DNA from: JAUWKC01 sp035527845
GTDB taxonomy: Bacteria; Planctomycetota; Phycisphaerae; Sedimentisphaerales; Anaerobacaceae
DNA: 64,000 nt
Assembly: GCA_035527845.1 (NCBI GenBank)
Contig: DATKZT010000018.1
Coordinates: forward strand, 1-64,000
Reading direction: 5' to 3'
Shown here: piece after piece, positions 34,756 to 42,897 of the stretch
Layout: each line of letters starts with the position of its first letter
How positions within the stretch are numbered: the first letter of the stretch is position 1
Program-made: the position numbers and the translations under genes
Notes under the pieces: model-generated
Database searches by the model: none
What the model was told of the DNA's origin: nothing
The model's input: the letters and a program-made list of their open reading frames with translations, nothing else

Positions 34756-37574
34756 TCAAGAAAGAGAATGTAGAAGAAAAAATCAGGAAGCTCGATTTCA
34801 GGGCGGGCGCCGCGATGCATGACCGGATTCTCGGTGACGTGCTCAGCGCCCATGACAAATCAACGCCTGTCAAATCGGCCGTAATGCAGCCTAACGTATG
34901 GAGAATGATCATGAAAAGCAGAATAACAAAATTGGCCGCCGCAGCGGTGATAATTGTCGGTGTACTTATTGGTATCAAAATATATTCCGGCTGGGGCACC
35001 CAGCCAGGCGAGGACATGGCCCGGATTGATCAACCGCCCAGCCGGATTCCGACGGTGGTCAAGGAACACCGGACGCCGGCGATTGAAGTACCCCCACTCC
35101 AACCAACGGCACCGGAGGGCGATGTCGTGCCGTCCAGTATCAAGACGATGCTGGCCGCCAATGACTTTGACGGTGTGGCAGCAGCAGTTGCCCAGGCAGA
35201 TTTGAGAACGAAAGTGGCTACCGCGAACTTTCTGGCGAACATGGATGATGGTGCAAAGGCTCTCGAGGTTCTGGATAACCTCAGTGCCGCACATTCCGCC
35301 AGCGAGCCGGACAACCCGTTTGCAGCCGCCGCCGTGCAGCTCAGGAACCGAATCACCGCTAGGCAGAACGCGAGCAAGGCTGGACTCAAGACAACACAGG
35401 CCCAGCTTCCAATGAAAGAAAAACAGTGGTCCGTAACTATTGTTACACCGGAGCTCGCATCTTCAGTGGCATACCCTCCCGACCACGAAGCTGAAACAGA
35501 CGTTGCCCGGCGCAGACGCATCCTGTTCGGCACGGTTGTCGATGAAAGAGGCAGCACCGTGACGGATGCCCGCGTCTTTGCCTCTTTCGCCCTGCACGAC
35601 AGAACAGATGCCAACGGCACCTTTGCTCTTCTTATCTCCCCTACCGATGGCTCCAACTCCCTCGGGCCTATGGACTTCCCGATGTATATCTGGGCCTACC
35701 GAGAAAATGATCCGTACCGTGTCGCGTGGACACTGATAAGGCATCCAGGCAAGGAAACCACCCAAAATCCAATAACCGAAGAAACTCACCAGGGAGTAAA
35801 GCTGGTTATCCAGGACGAGAATGACCTGGCTAAGTATATCCCAGGCGACCCGGGCGAGTTATTCGAAGAGCCCCAAGGCGGACCAATCGCAGAAGGCATA
35901 GTGCTGGCAATGGGACCGGCGGGCGTCATCATGGGCCAGGTGACGGATGCTTCCGGCAGGCCGGCGGCAAACGCCACCGTACGTATCGAAGAATTCACGC
36001 TCGGGTTGGGCATGAACACACTGACCGTAAACAATCTCAACCACGAGTGGAAAGCCGATGTCTCCGCGGTGACGGATGCACACGGTTATTACCAGTTGAG
36101 CAATCTGCCTATATCCTGGATCAGTGTTCGTTTGACAGCGGTACTTGATGGCCACGGAACCGGTCAGGCCGAATACGAGGGTACCGGCCTGACAATGGTC
36201 AGGGGATGTGATGTGCAGCTTACTGAAGGACAGTCTCAGGAAACCTCAGAAAGTCAAGACGACGACGTGGATGCGCCCTACCGCGGGGAGCTGACAAGTG
36301 AAGTTCTTGGTGATTTACCGTTTTCGCTGCCGCAAGGGCCGGTTGAGGCGCGAATCGAACCCGTCCAGGCGAGGGGCGAGGTCTCCGTGACCCAGCTTCC
36401 ATCGGAGGAAAATAACTATGAACTGGTTGTAGAATTTGATGACGGCTCAGAGGGTGGTTCGGACTGGTATGAGATTACGCTTTATGTTGGTTCGCCCGGC
36501 GGCCGGCCGGTTGCAGAATTCACCATCCACATTAAGGCGTATATTGACGGGGTCAGCAACCTCGTTTTCAAAGATAACACCGTCTATTGGCATCACCTCG
36601 AAGCCGCCGCCCCTGGCCGGCACGAGGGCCGTGATCTTCCCACGTATATCAACGATATCGAATGGTTTCCCGAGTGGTCCCGGCCCGCTGAGGCCGAAAA
36701 TGCAAGTGTGGAAGCTCTCGGTGGTGCTGTTGGCGGCTATGCCCTATCCTCATCCACCGATGATTCGTCAGATGACCGCGACGATGAACAGGATGGATCA
36801 AGTGTTAGCGAGGAGCGAAAGAAGATACTTTCCGGCAGCCTGATAGACGAGCGGGGTAATGCTGTGGCTGGTGCTCGCGTCTTTGGCTCGTTCGCGCAGC
36901 ACGGCACAACAGATGCAAACGGGAGCTTCGCCCTTGCTATCTCCCCCGAAGACGGTTCCAATTCATTGGGGTCCGGGGACTTTCCAATGTATGTCTGGGC
37001 CTACGAAGAGAACCAACCTCATCGCGTGGCCTGGACCGTAATCAGACATCCCGATTCAGACAGGGAGATTATAGAACTCGAGAGCGAGCGTGGTGGGACA
37101 CAACTGATTGAAGAAACCCACCAGGGCGTAAAGTTGGTTATCGAGGACGAGAACGACCTGGCTCAGTATATCCCCGGCGATCCGGGCCGATTGGAAGACC
37201 CCGACGGCAGCCCGACCGTTCATGACATCGTTCTTGTAATGGGACCTGCGGGCGTCATCTCCGGCCGGGTAACCGACGCAAACGGCTCGGCCGTGGCCGG
37301 CGCGAAGGTCTCGATTGACCAGTTGCAAATGCAGTTGGGCAAGAATACCCTGACTATCAGCGAACTGGACCATGATTGGAAAGCCGAGGCCTTTGCCGTA
37401 ACAGATGCTCAAGGCTATTACCAGTTGAACAACCTGCCGGTATCCTGGACCAATATCAAACTCAAAGTAGAGGCGGATGGCTGTGCGACGGCGCGACAAG
37501 ATTTCCAAAATGCCGGAGGTAATAAGCTGGACGGATGCAACATGCAGCTCGTCGAGCACGACACAGAGGATTAA
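34752..37574 (+). CDS. Membrane protein with two carboxypeptidase-regulatory-like halves, probable anti-sigma partner, module D
   Basis: A 940-residue protein. The cytoplasmic part (1-52, MIKKENVEEKIRKLDFRAGA) and membrane segment (about 57-77, LAAAAVIIVGVLIGI) match modules B and C. After a Pro-rich linker and a helical Ala-rich region (about 115-235), two homologous halves follow. The first is at about 253-500 (GTVVDERGSTVTDARVFASF, GVIMGQVTDASGRPAANATV) and the second at about 695-935 (GSLIDERGNAVAGARVFGSF, GVISGRVTDANGSAVAGAKV). Each half has two carboxypeptidase-regulatory/CnaB-like beta folds. A PepSY-like segment lies between them (SVTQLPSEENNYELVVEFDD). The internal duplication makes this the largest sensor of the array. 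An internal GGAGA-preceded ATG lies at 34911. Confidence 0.75.
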   Translation: MIKKENVEEKIRKLDFRAGAAMHDRILGDVLSAHDKSTPVKSAVMQPNVWRMIMKSRITKLAAAAVIIVGVLIGIKIYSGWGTQPGEDMARIDQPPSRIPTVVKEHRTPAIEVPPLQPTAPEGDVVPSSIKTMLAANDFDGVAAAVAQADLRTKVATANFLANMDDGAKALEVLDNLSAAHSASEPDNPFAAAAVQLRNRITARQNASKAGLKTTQAQLPMKEKQWSVTIVTPELASSVAYPPDHEAETDVARRRRILFGTVVDERGSTVTDARVFASFALHDRTDANGTFALLISPTDGSNSLGPMDFPMYIWAYRENDPYRVAWTLIRHPGKETTQNPITEETHQGVKLVIQDENDLAKYIPGDPGELFEEPQGGPIAEGIVLAMGPAGVIMGQVTDASGRPAANATVRIEEFTLGLGMNTLTVNNLNHEWKADVSAVTDAHGYYQLSNLPISWISVRLTAVLDGHGTGQAEYEGTGLTMVRGCDVQLTEGQSQETSESQDDDVDAPYRGELTSEVLGDLPFSLPQGPVEARIEPVQARGEVSVTQLPSEENNYELVVEFDDGSEGGSDWYEITLYVGSPGGRPVAEFTIHIKAYIDGVSNLVFKDNTVYWHHLEAAAPGRHEGRDLPTYINDIEWFPEWSRPAEAENASVEALGGAVGGYALSSSTDDSSDDRDDEQDGSSVSEERKKILSGSLIDERGNAVAGARVFGSFAQHGTTDANGSFALAISPEDGSNSLGSGDFPMYVWAYEENQPHRVAWTVIRHPDSDREIIELESERGGTQLIEETHQGVKLVIEDENDLAQYIPGDPGRLEDPDGSPTVHDIVLVMGPAGVISGRVTDANGSAVAGAKVSIDQLQMQLGKNTLTISELDHDWKAEAFAVTDAQGYYQLNNLPVSWTNIKLKVEADGCATARQDFQNAGGNKLDGCNMQLVEHDTED

Positions 37575-37690
37575 AAGGACGAGGACCGGGAGGATGGATT
37601 GAAGGTCTATGGAGCTAATGGGATTTACGGAGGATATCGCCGGGCGAGCGAATAAGCGATTTGGTTGGTAATCAGTGTTGTGACACGGAA

Positions 37691-37720
37691 AGGTCGGGCC
37701 AGTTTGGTCCGGCCTTTTTT
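37691..37720 (+). terminator. Terminator of module D
   Basis: AGGTCGGGCC / GGTCCGGCCT hairpin followed by six T. It matches the second hairpin of the other module terminators; the first hairpin is degenerate here. It may also serve the convergent response-regulator gene. Confidence 0.8.
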
Positions 37721-37730
37721 ATTCGGTCGT

Positions 37731-38207
37731 TCATTTTGTGGCCTGCGCCTGCTTTTCCATCTCGCTAAGGTAGGCAAGGGTACGTTCGAGCTTGTCCGTC
37801 AAGTGCTTCAGTTTCAGCATGGTCTTGACGCGGGTCAGAAGTTCGAGCTTGTTGATGGGCTTACTGAGGAAATCATCCGTGCCGACATCGATGGCCCGCT
37901 CAATGTCACCATATTCATTGAGGGCAGTGACCATTATGATGGGAATGTCGCTCGTTTTGGGATCGTTCTTGAGTCTCTTGCAGACTTCGAAACCGCTCAT
38001 TTTGGGCATCATCACATCGAGTAGAATCAGGTCCGGCGCACTTTTCGCGACAATCTCCATCGCCTCCACGCCGTCGTAGGCTGGCACGCTCTCGCAATCC
38101 ACGTCCTCAAGATACGCCTGCAGCAGCTCAAGGTTCTGCTGGTTATCGTCAACAACCAGCACTACCGGCGTTCTTTCCTGCTCTTGATCGGCTGTCATTT
38201 TCTTCAT
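37731..38207 (-). CDS. Response regulator, receiver domain only
   Basis: A 158-residue protein with a CheY-like receiver (about 15-130): VVLVVDDNQQNLELLQAYLE carries the acidic pair, LILLDVMMPKMSGFEVCKRL the phospho-acceptor Asp, MVTALNE the Thr/Ser switch and FLSKPINKLELLTRVK the conserved Lys. The C-terminal 30 residues form a helix (LKHLTDKLERTLAYLSEMEK) with no output domain, so it acts through a partner. The receiver is most like those of PleD-type and hybrid systems. It is the last gene of the minus-strand run; an orphan histidine kinase lies at 45118 at the far end of that run and may be its partner. Confidence 0.9.
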   Translation of the reverse strand: MKKMTADQEQERTPVVLVVDDNQQNLELLQAYLEDVDCESVPAYDGVEAMEIVAKSAPDLILLDVMMPKMSGFEVCKRLKNDPKTSDIPIIMVTALNEYGDIERAIDVGTDDFLSKPINKLELLTRVKTMLKLKHLTDKLERTLAYLSEMEKQAQATK

Positions 38208-38233
38208 TTGAACCGACTCCTTCTGGGCCGAGG

Positions 38234-38749
38234 CTATGTGGCCAACGCCCTGAGTATCGCCGTGCAGAAAGCAGGCAGGTCGTCGGGCTTGCGCGAGGTA
38301 ATCAGGTTCTCATCCACCACGCACTCGGCATCGACGTACTCCGCCCCGGCGTTCTTAATATCGTCTTTGATAGCCATAAAACACGTTGCCTTTTTGCCCT
38401 TGTAGATATTCGTACTGCACAGCAGCCACCCGCCGTGACATATTGCAGCTATGACTTTGCCGGCGTTGACCATATCGTTGGCGAACTTTATAACATCTTC
38501 GCTTCGCCGCATGAAATCCGGGGCAAACCCGCCGGGTACAATCATGCAGTCATAGTCGGCCGCGCCGGCCCGCCCGGCTGCAACATCCGACACGCACGGG
38601 TATCCTTCTTTGGAATGATACTCCTTTTTCGCCTCCGCTGCAACAAAATCAACCTTAAGACCCGCTTCCTTCAGCCGGTAATAGGGATACCAAACTTCGA
38701 GAACCTGATACATCTCGTCAACCATAATCGCTATCTTCTCCGTTTTCAT
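38234..38749 (-). CDS. DJ-1/PfpI family protein
   Basis: A 171-residue cytoplasmic alpha/beta protein. The nucleophile elbow is AAICHGGWLLCS (Cys at about residue 104, with the following His), and DYDCMIVPGGFAPDFMRR precedes it as expected. The family includes PfpI-like proteases, glyoxalase III/deglycase and stress proteins; the end VVDENLITSRKPDDLPAFC is typical of the PfpI/YhbO group. The ATG overlaps the stop of the upstream fusion gene by one base (TAATG), so translation is probably coupled. Confidence 0.9.
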   Translation of the reverse strand: MKTEKIAIMVDEMYQVLEVWYPYYRLKEAGLKVDFVAAEAKKEYHSKEGYPCVSDVAAGRAGAADYDCMIVPGGFAPDFMRRSEDVIKFANDMVNAGKVIAAICHGGWLLCSTNIYKGKKATCFMAIKDDIKNAGAEYVDAECVVDENLITSRKPDDLPAFCTAILRALAT

Positions 38750-40716
38750 TATTGTCTCTCCTGTTTCGGCGCCGGCATAGGCGTCTTGAGCCAGGCAAGG
38801 TTAAACGCATAGTGGTTCCAACTGCTGATAAGGTGTATCGCACCGTCCGGCGTCTGGATACCGGTCATATAACCTCTGGGCTCGGTGGTGGTCGGCCCCA
38901 TCGTGAATTCGCGTCCGTCCATGGCCTTGGCAGGGCGCTCCGGGCCGTCGTCGGTAATCAGCCGGCGAATGGGCCAGGTTTCGCCCTCGTCGAAACTCAG
39001 GGCCCCGTACAGGCCCTTAACCTGCCGGAACTGGCCGGCCCCGTCGGTGATTGTCATGTCCTTCGTGAATGAAGCAAGGAACAAAGGCCCCTCTTTGAGT
39101 CGCAGAAAAACCAGCCGCTGCCCGCCGCCGATGGGTTGGAAGCCGCTGGCCTCGTACGTCCAGGATTCACCCATATCCGCAGAGATGCTTTTCGGCATTC
39201 GACCGTCTATGTTACTGTCCCTGCCGAGCGCCATCAGACGACCGTCCGTCAGTTGCGTAATGCCGGCATGTATACCTGCTATCCTGCCCGGTGGCGTCCT
39301 CCACGTGCGGCCCTTATCCCGACTTATCCATATCGCGCTGCCTCTGCCGTCCTCGTGCCAGGGCCAATCAGAAGTGAATACGAGGCAGCCTTCATGGCTG
39401 ACAAAGGCCGAGGCGATCGGCTGGTTCGATATGCCGCGCACCGGATTTATCAGCCGCCCTTTCGACCAGGTGACACCGTTGTCTTTGGAAGTGCGCATGA
39501 CAAGCGCAAGGTTCTTCCTGTAGCTATGGCCGGCGGATAGGCCGTTGAAATGATAAAGCGTACCCTCGCCGTCATTGAGCATCGCCGGCGCGTGGTCGTT
39601 GCGGTCAGGTGCATCCCAGAAAGGCGCCGCATCGTCCCACTCTTTGGCCCCCTGCCGCAGCCTGCTCGCAACCACACAAAGCTCTCGCCCCCGCTCGCTG
39701 TTACACGAATACCATATTGCCAAAAGGTCCCCGTTGTCGCACCACGTCAATGCCGGGTCGTGATTATGTCTCGAGAACATCGGCCCGTTCGAGCTCGCAG
39801 GAATTTTCACGTACTGCTGCGGGCCAAAGAAATAAGGTTCGGCCGGGTCAGGCCCCCTGCCCCAGTTGTGCGCCTGCTGCTTCACATCACTTGCCCAGAG
39901 TCCCGCCTCGACCACGGGCAGTGGTTCTCTCCCCGGCAATTCACCTAACACTACACGGAATCCAATAAGCCAGTGCCTATCCTCCGGCATCGTCCCCTGC
40001 CGATTGGCCGAGCGCAGGAAACGCACTTCGGTGTTGTGGCTGCCGCCGCGCGTGACTCTGAAGTCGCTATCGGTCCGCCCCACCGGGTCGGTCTGCTCGC
40101 CTTTGTTGTATGGGCCGTACCAGTCATTACACCACTCCTCGACGTTGCCGTGCACGTCGTAGAGACCCCAGGGATTTGGCGGGGTCTGTGCGACGGTGAG
40201 GTCAACAGGCATTGGGTCCTGTGACCGTTCTTGCGACTTGAAGTAGACTTCGGGCAATCTATCGCCGGTATAGTAAGCTGTGGTCGTACCGGCACGGCAG
40301 GCATATTCCCATTCGGCCTCAGTGGGCAGCCGATATGGCAGACCTTCCTTCTCCGATAGCCACCGGCAGAACTTCATTGCATCATACCAGCTCACAAAGA
40401 CCGCCGCTTCGTTATCGCCTTTTGAAAGACCCTCCCGACCGCGAAAGTCTTTGTGTGGGTGGTCAAACAGCTCATACTGAAGGTTTGTCACCTCAATGGC
40501 CGCGATATAGAACGGTTTTGAGATTCTTACCCTGTGAACGGGTCTTTCATCCCAGTCACCCCCCCGCCGTTGTCCCATTGCGAAGTCGCCAGGCTCGATC
40601 CGCACAAACTTCATACCCATGGTGTTGGTGAACGTTTTCTGTTCCGGCATCTCGCCGGCATTTAAGACCGCCAGGGTCGTCATTACGATTGTAATGACAT
40701 TAAGACCATACTTCAT
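38749..40716 (-). CDS. Secreted FGE-like + sialidase (BNR) fusion protein, copy 2
   Basis: A 655-residue exported protein with signal peptide (MKYGLNVITIVMTTLAVLNA). Residues about 25-255 are an FGE-sulfatase/SUMF1-like domain (NTMGMKFVRIEPGDFAMGQR, YRLPTEAEWEYACRAGT, WGLYDVHGNVEEWCNDWYG, GFRVV). Residues about 290-650 are a BNR/sialidase-like propeller with Asp-box strands (SKDNGVTWSKG, SRDKGRTWRTP, SADMGESWTYE). In the FGE part, the GGSHNTEVRFLRSANRQG stretch lacks the two cysteines used by formylglycine-generating enzymes, so sulfatase activation is unlikely. A binding or glycan-handling role is inferred. GAGGAG precedes the ATG. It follows its paralogue by 20 bases. Confidence 0.82.
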   Translation of the reverse strand: MKYGLNVITIVMTTLAVLNAGEMPEQKTFTNTMGMKFVRIEPGDFAMGQRRGGDWDERPVHRVRISKPFYIAAIEVTNLQYELFDHPHKDFRGREGLSKGDNEAAVFVSWYDAMKFCRWLSEKEGLPYRLPTEAEWEYACRAGTTTAYYTGDRLPEVYFKSQERSQDPMPVDLTVAQTPPNPWGLYDVHGNVEEWCNDWYGPYNKGEQTDPVGRTDSDFRVTRGGSHNTEVRFLRSANRQGTMPEDRHWLIGFRVVLGELPGREPLPVVEAGLWASDVKQQAHNWGRGPDPAEPYFFGPQQYVKIPASSNGPMFSRHNHDPALTWCDNGDLLAIWYSCNSERGRELCVVASRLRQGAKEWDDAAPFWDAPDRNDHAPAMLNDGEGTLYHFNGLSAGHSYRKNLALVMRTSKDNGVTWSKGRLINPVRGISNQPIASAFVSHEGCLVFTSDWPWHEDGRGSAIWISRDKGRTWRTPPGRIAGIHAGITQLTDGRLMALGRDSNIDGRMPKSISADMGESWTYEASGFQPIGGGQRLVFLRLKEGPLFLASFTKDMTITDGAGQFRQVKGLYGALSFDEGETWPIRRLITDDGPERPAKAMDGREFTMGPTTTEPRGYMTGIQTPDGAIHLISSWNHYAFNLAWLKTPMPAPKQERQ

Positions 40717-40736
40717 ATCGTGGCTCCTCGGCGGTA

Positions 40737-42827
40737 TTAGTTTGCTATTTGTTCATCGCCCATTTGTGCTGGTGTTTTCAGCCAGGCCAGATTGAATCGG
40801 TAATGCAGGCCGCTGGAAATCAGATGGATGACGTTGTCCGGCGACTGAGTGATAGCCAGATAGCCAAGCGGTTCGGCATGAGTATCATCCATAATGAAAT
40901 CCTGGGTCCACGCTTCGCCGTTCAGTTTTTGCACCGGCCCACCGGCTGTAAGCAGCTTCTTTACCGGCCAGGTCTTGCCCTCATCGAAACTCACCGCGCC
41001 AAACATTCCATAGACCCGTCGCTCCTTTCCGGCCGCATCCTTAATCAGAATACCCTTTTCCGAAAGCGTTCTCGGTCGGGGCTTATCCAATATCACCTGC
41101 TCGTAATCTGCCGTATCCGTGAAAGTCACGTGCAGAATCGGCCCCTCGCGAAGCCGCAGCAATACCGCGCGCTGGCCGCCGCTGACAGGCGGAAATTCGG
41201 TCGCCGAATACTCCCACGTCTTGCCCATATCCTTCGACAAACTCATCGGCATCAGCCCATCTATAGGCTTGCCTCGACCGAAGGCCATAAGGCTGCCGTC
41301 GGCCAGTTGCAGCGCCGCGGCATGTGTTCCGCGTATGTTGCCGTCCGAGACATTATTGGTGACCATTTGCCAGCTTCGGCCGCCGTCGGGGCTAAGATAC
41401 AGACCCGTCCCGCCCGGCGCATCCGCCGGAAAAATGAGAAATCCTTCCTTGGTTCTTGATATGCCCATGTGCGCAATGTAGCGCCCGTGTTCGGGGTCAA
41501 CCAGGCGCGGGTACGACCACGTGGCCCCGTTATCGTTGCTCACCCGCAGGACCAGCGCCAGCTTTGACCACCAGCCGTCTGTACCGAGGCCGTTGAGATG
41601 AAGAATCTTTCCATTGCCGTCGTTGTAGAGGCCGGTGCCGTGCTCGTTGCGGTCGCGGGCGTTGAAGAACGCCGAGGCCTCGTCCCATTCACCGGCGGCC
41701 CGTCGAAACCGGCTGGCCACAATCCCTAATTCCCTGCCGCGCTCACGCGCACAACTGAACCACGCCGCCAGCAGGTCGCCGTTGTCACACCAGGTTATAC
41801 TCGGCACGTGGTTATGGAAAAAGAACAGAACCGACTCAGGGTCTTTTGGTTTTAGTACATATTTGACAGGCCCTTTGAAATAGGGCTTGCTCGTATCGGG
41901 GCCTTTGGACCAGTCGTACGGCTTCTGGCTGATATTGCGGGTGTTGAGCGCCGCCGGCTCCGCCGCCAGCGGTTCTGTGTTCGGCAACTCACCCTGCACG
42001 ACGCGAAAGCCGATTAGCCAGTGTTTATCCTCAGGCAAGGTGCTCATGCGGTTGGCCGAGCGTAGTGACTTCAGATAGACATTGTGGCTTCCCCCGCGGA
42101 CAACCCTCCACAAGCCGGCCTTGCGTCCGACAGGGTCTCTCTGCTCACCCGGTTCGTAGGCACCGTATAAATCATAACACCACTCCTCGACGTTGCCGTG
42201 CATATCGTACAGGCCCCAGGCGTTCGGCGGCGCGACGCCGACCCGCGTCGATACCTTATCAGGCCGGCTCTTATGCTTTTGTGATTTCTGATAAACCTCC
42301 GGCAGGTCGTCGCCCGTATTGAACCGCGTCGTGGTCCCCGCCCGGCAGGCGTATTCCCACTCCGCCTCGGTTGGCAAACGATAGGCCAGTTTTTCTTTCT
42401 TCGAAAGCCATTCACAAAAAGCTGCTGCCTCGTGCCAGCTAACATCAACCACCGCTTCGTCGTCTTCGTTTGATAGCCCCTTTACGCCGCGAAGTTGCCG
42501 GTGTTCGGGGTCGAACTGCTCGTATTGGGCGTTTGTCACCTCCGTTGCCGACATATAGAAGGGTTTGCTTATGGTCACTCTGTGCACAGGCTGCTCATCC
42601 AATTCGCCGCCCATAAACTGTCTGTCACCGTATGTCTGCGTAATGCTCTTGCCGTTCGCTTCGCGCTCCTGCCCCATCATGAAGCTGCCCGCCTCGATGC
42701 GGACAAGCTTCATACCGACACCGTTTGTGAACTCGTTACCTGTCGGACCCTCAGCCGCACACACAGAAAAAACCGATGCGGCCGCCACCACTAAACACAT
42801 CAACCTTGCCATACGAACCATCTGCAC
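40737..42827 (-). CDS. Secreted FGE-like + sialidase (BNR) fusion protein, copy 1
   Basis: A 696-residue exported protein with signal peptide (about 1-24, MARLMCLVVAAASVFSVCAA). It has the same architecture as the next gene: FGE-like domain at about 30-275 (NGVGMKLVRIEAGSFMMGQE, YRLPTEAEWEYACRAGTTT, WGLYDMHGNVEEWCYDLYG) and BNR/sialidase propeller at about 310-690 (SNDNGATWSYP, SPDGGRSWQMV, SKDMGKTWEYS, SFDEGKTWPVK). The FGE catalytic cysteines are again absent (GGSHNVYLKSLRSANRMS). An insertion (about 595-615) distinguishes it from copy 2. AAGGAG precedes the ATG. The pair arose by tandem duplication. Confidence 0.82.
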   Translation of the reverse strand: MQMVRMARLMCLVVAAASVFSVCAAEGPTGNEFTNGVGMKLVRIEAGSFMMGQEREANGKSITQTYGDRQFMGGELDEQPVHRVTISKPFYMSATEVTNAQYEQFDPEHRQLRGVKGLSNEDDEAVVDVSWHEAAAFCEWLSKKEKLAYRLPTEAEWEYACRAGTTTRFNTGDDLPEVYQKSQKHKSRPDKVSTRVGVAPPNAWGLYDMHGNVEEWCYDLYGAYEPGEQRDPVGRKAGLWRVVRGGSHNVYLKSLRSANRMSTLPEDKHWLIGFRVVQGELPNTEPLAAEPAALNTRNISQKPYDWSKGPDTSKPYFKGPVKYVLKPKDPESVLFFFHNHVPSITWCDNGDLLAAWFSCARERGRELGIVASRFRRAAGEWDEASAFFNARDRNEHGTGLYNDGNGKILHLNGLGTDGWWSKLALVLRVSNDNGATWSYPRLVDPEHGRYIAHMGISRTKEGFLIFPADAPGGTGLYLSPDGGRSWQMVTNNVSDGNIRGTHAAALQLADGSLMAFGRGKPIDGLMPMSLSKDMGKTWEYSATEFPPVSGGQRAVLLRLREGPILHVTFTDTADYEQVILDKPRPRTLSEKGILIKDAAGKERRVYGMFGAVSFDEGKTWPVKKLLTAGGPVQKLNGEAWTQDFIMDDTHAEPLGYLAITQSPDNVIHLISSGLHYRFNLAWLKTPAQMGDEQIAN

Positions 42828-42897
42828 CTTCTCCTTTCTGTTCTTGCGTGCATCGGCTAATCTTAACCAACATTGTGCAATCTGATTATATTGTTTT

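Noticed and set aside
38749..42827. The two FGE-like proteins as true formylglycine-generating enzymes for sulfatases.
   Set aside because: The catalytic cysteines are missing in both, and no sulfatase gene is present in the window.
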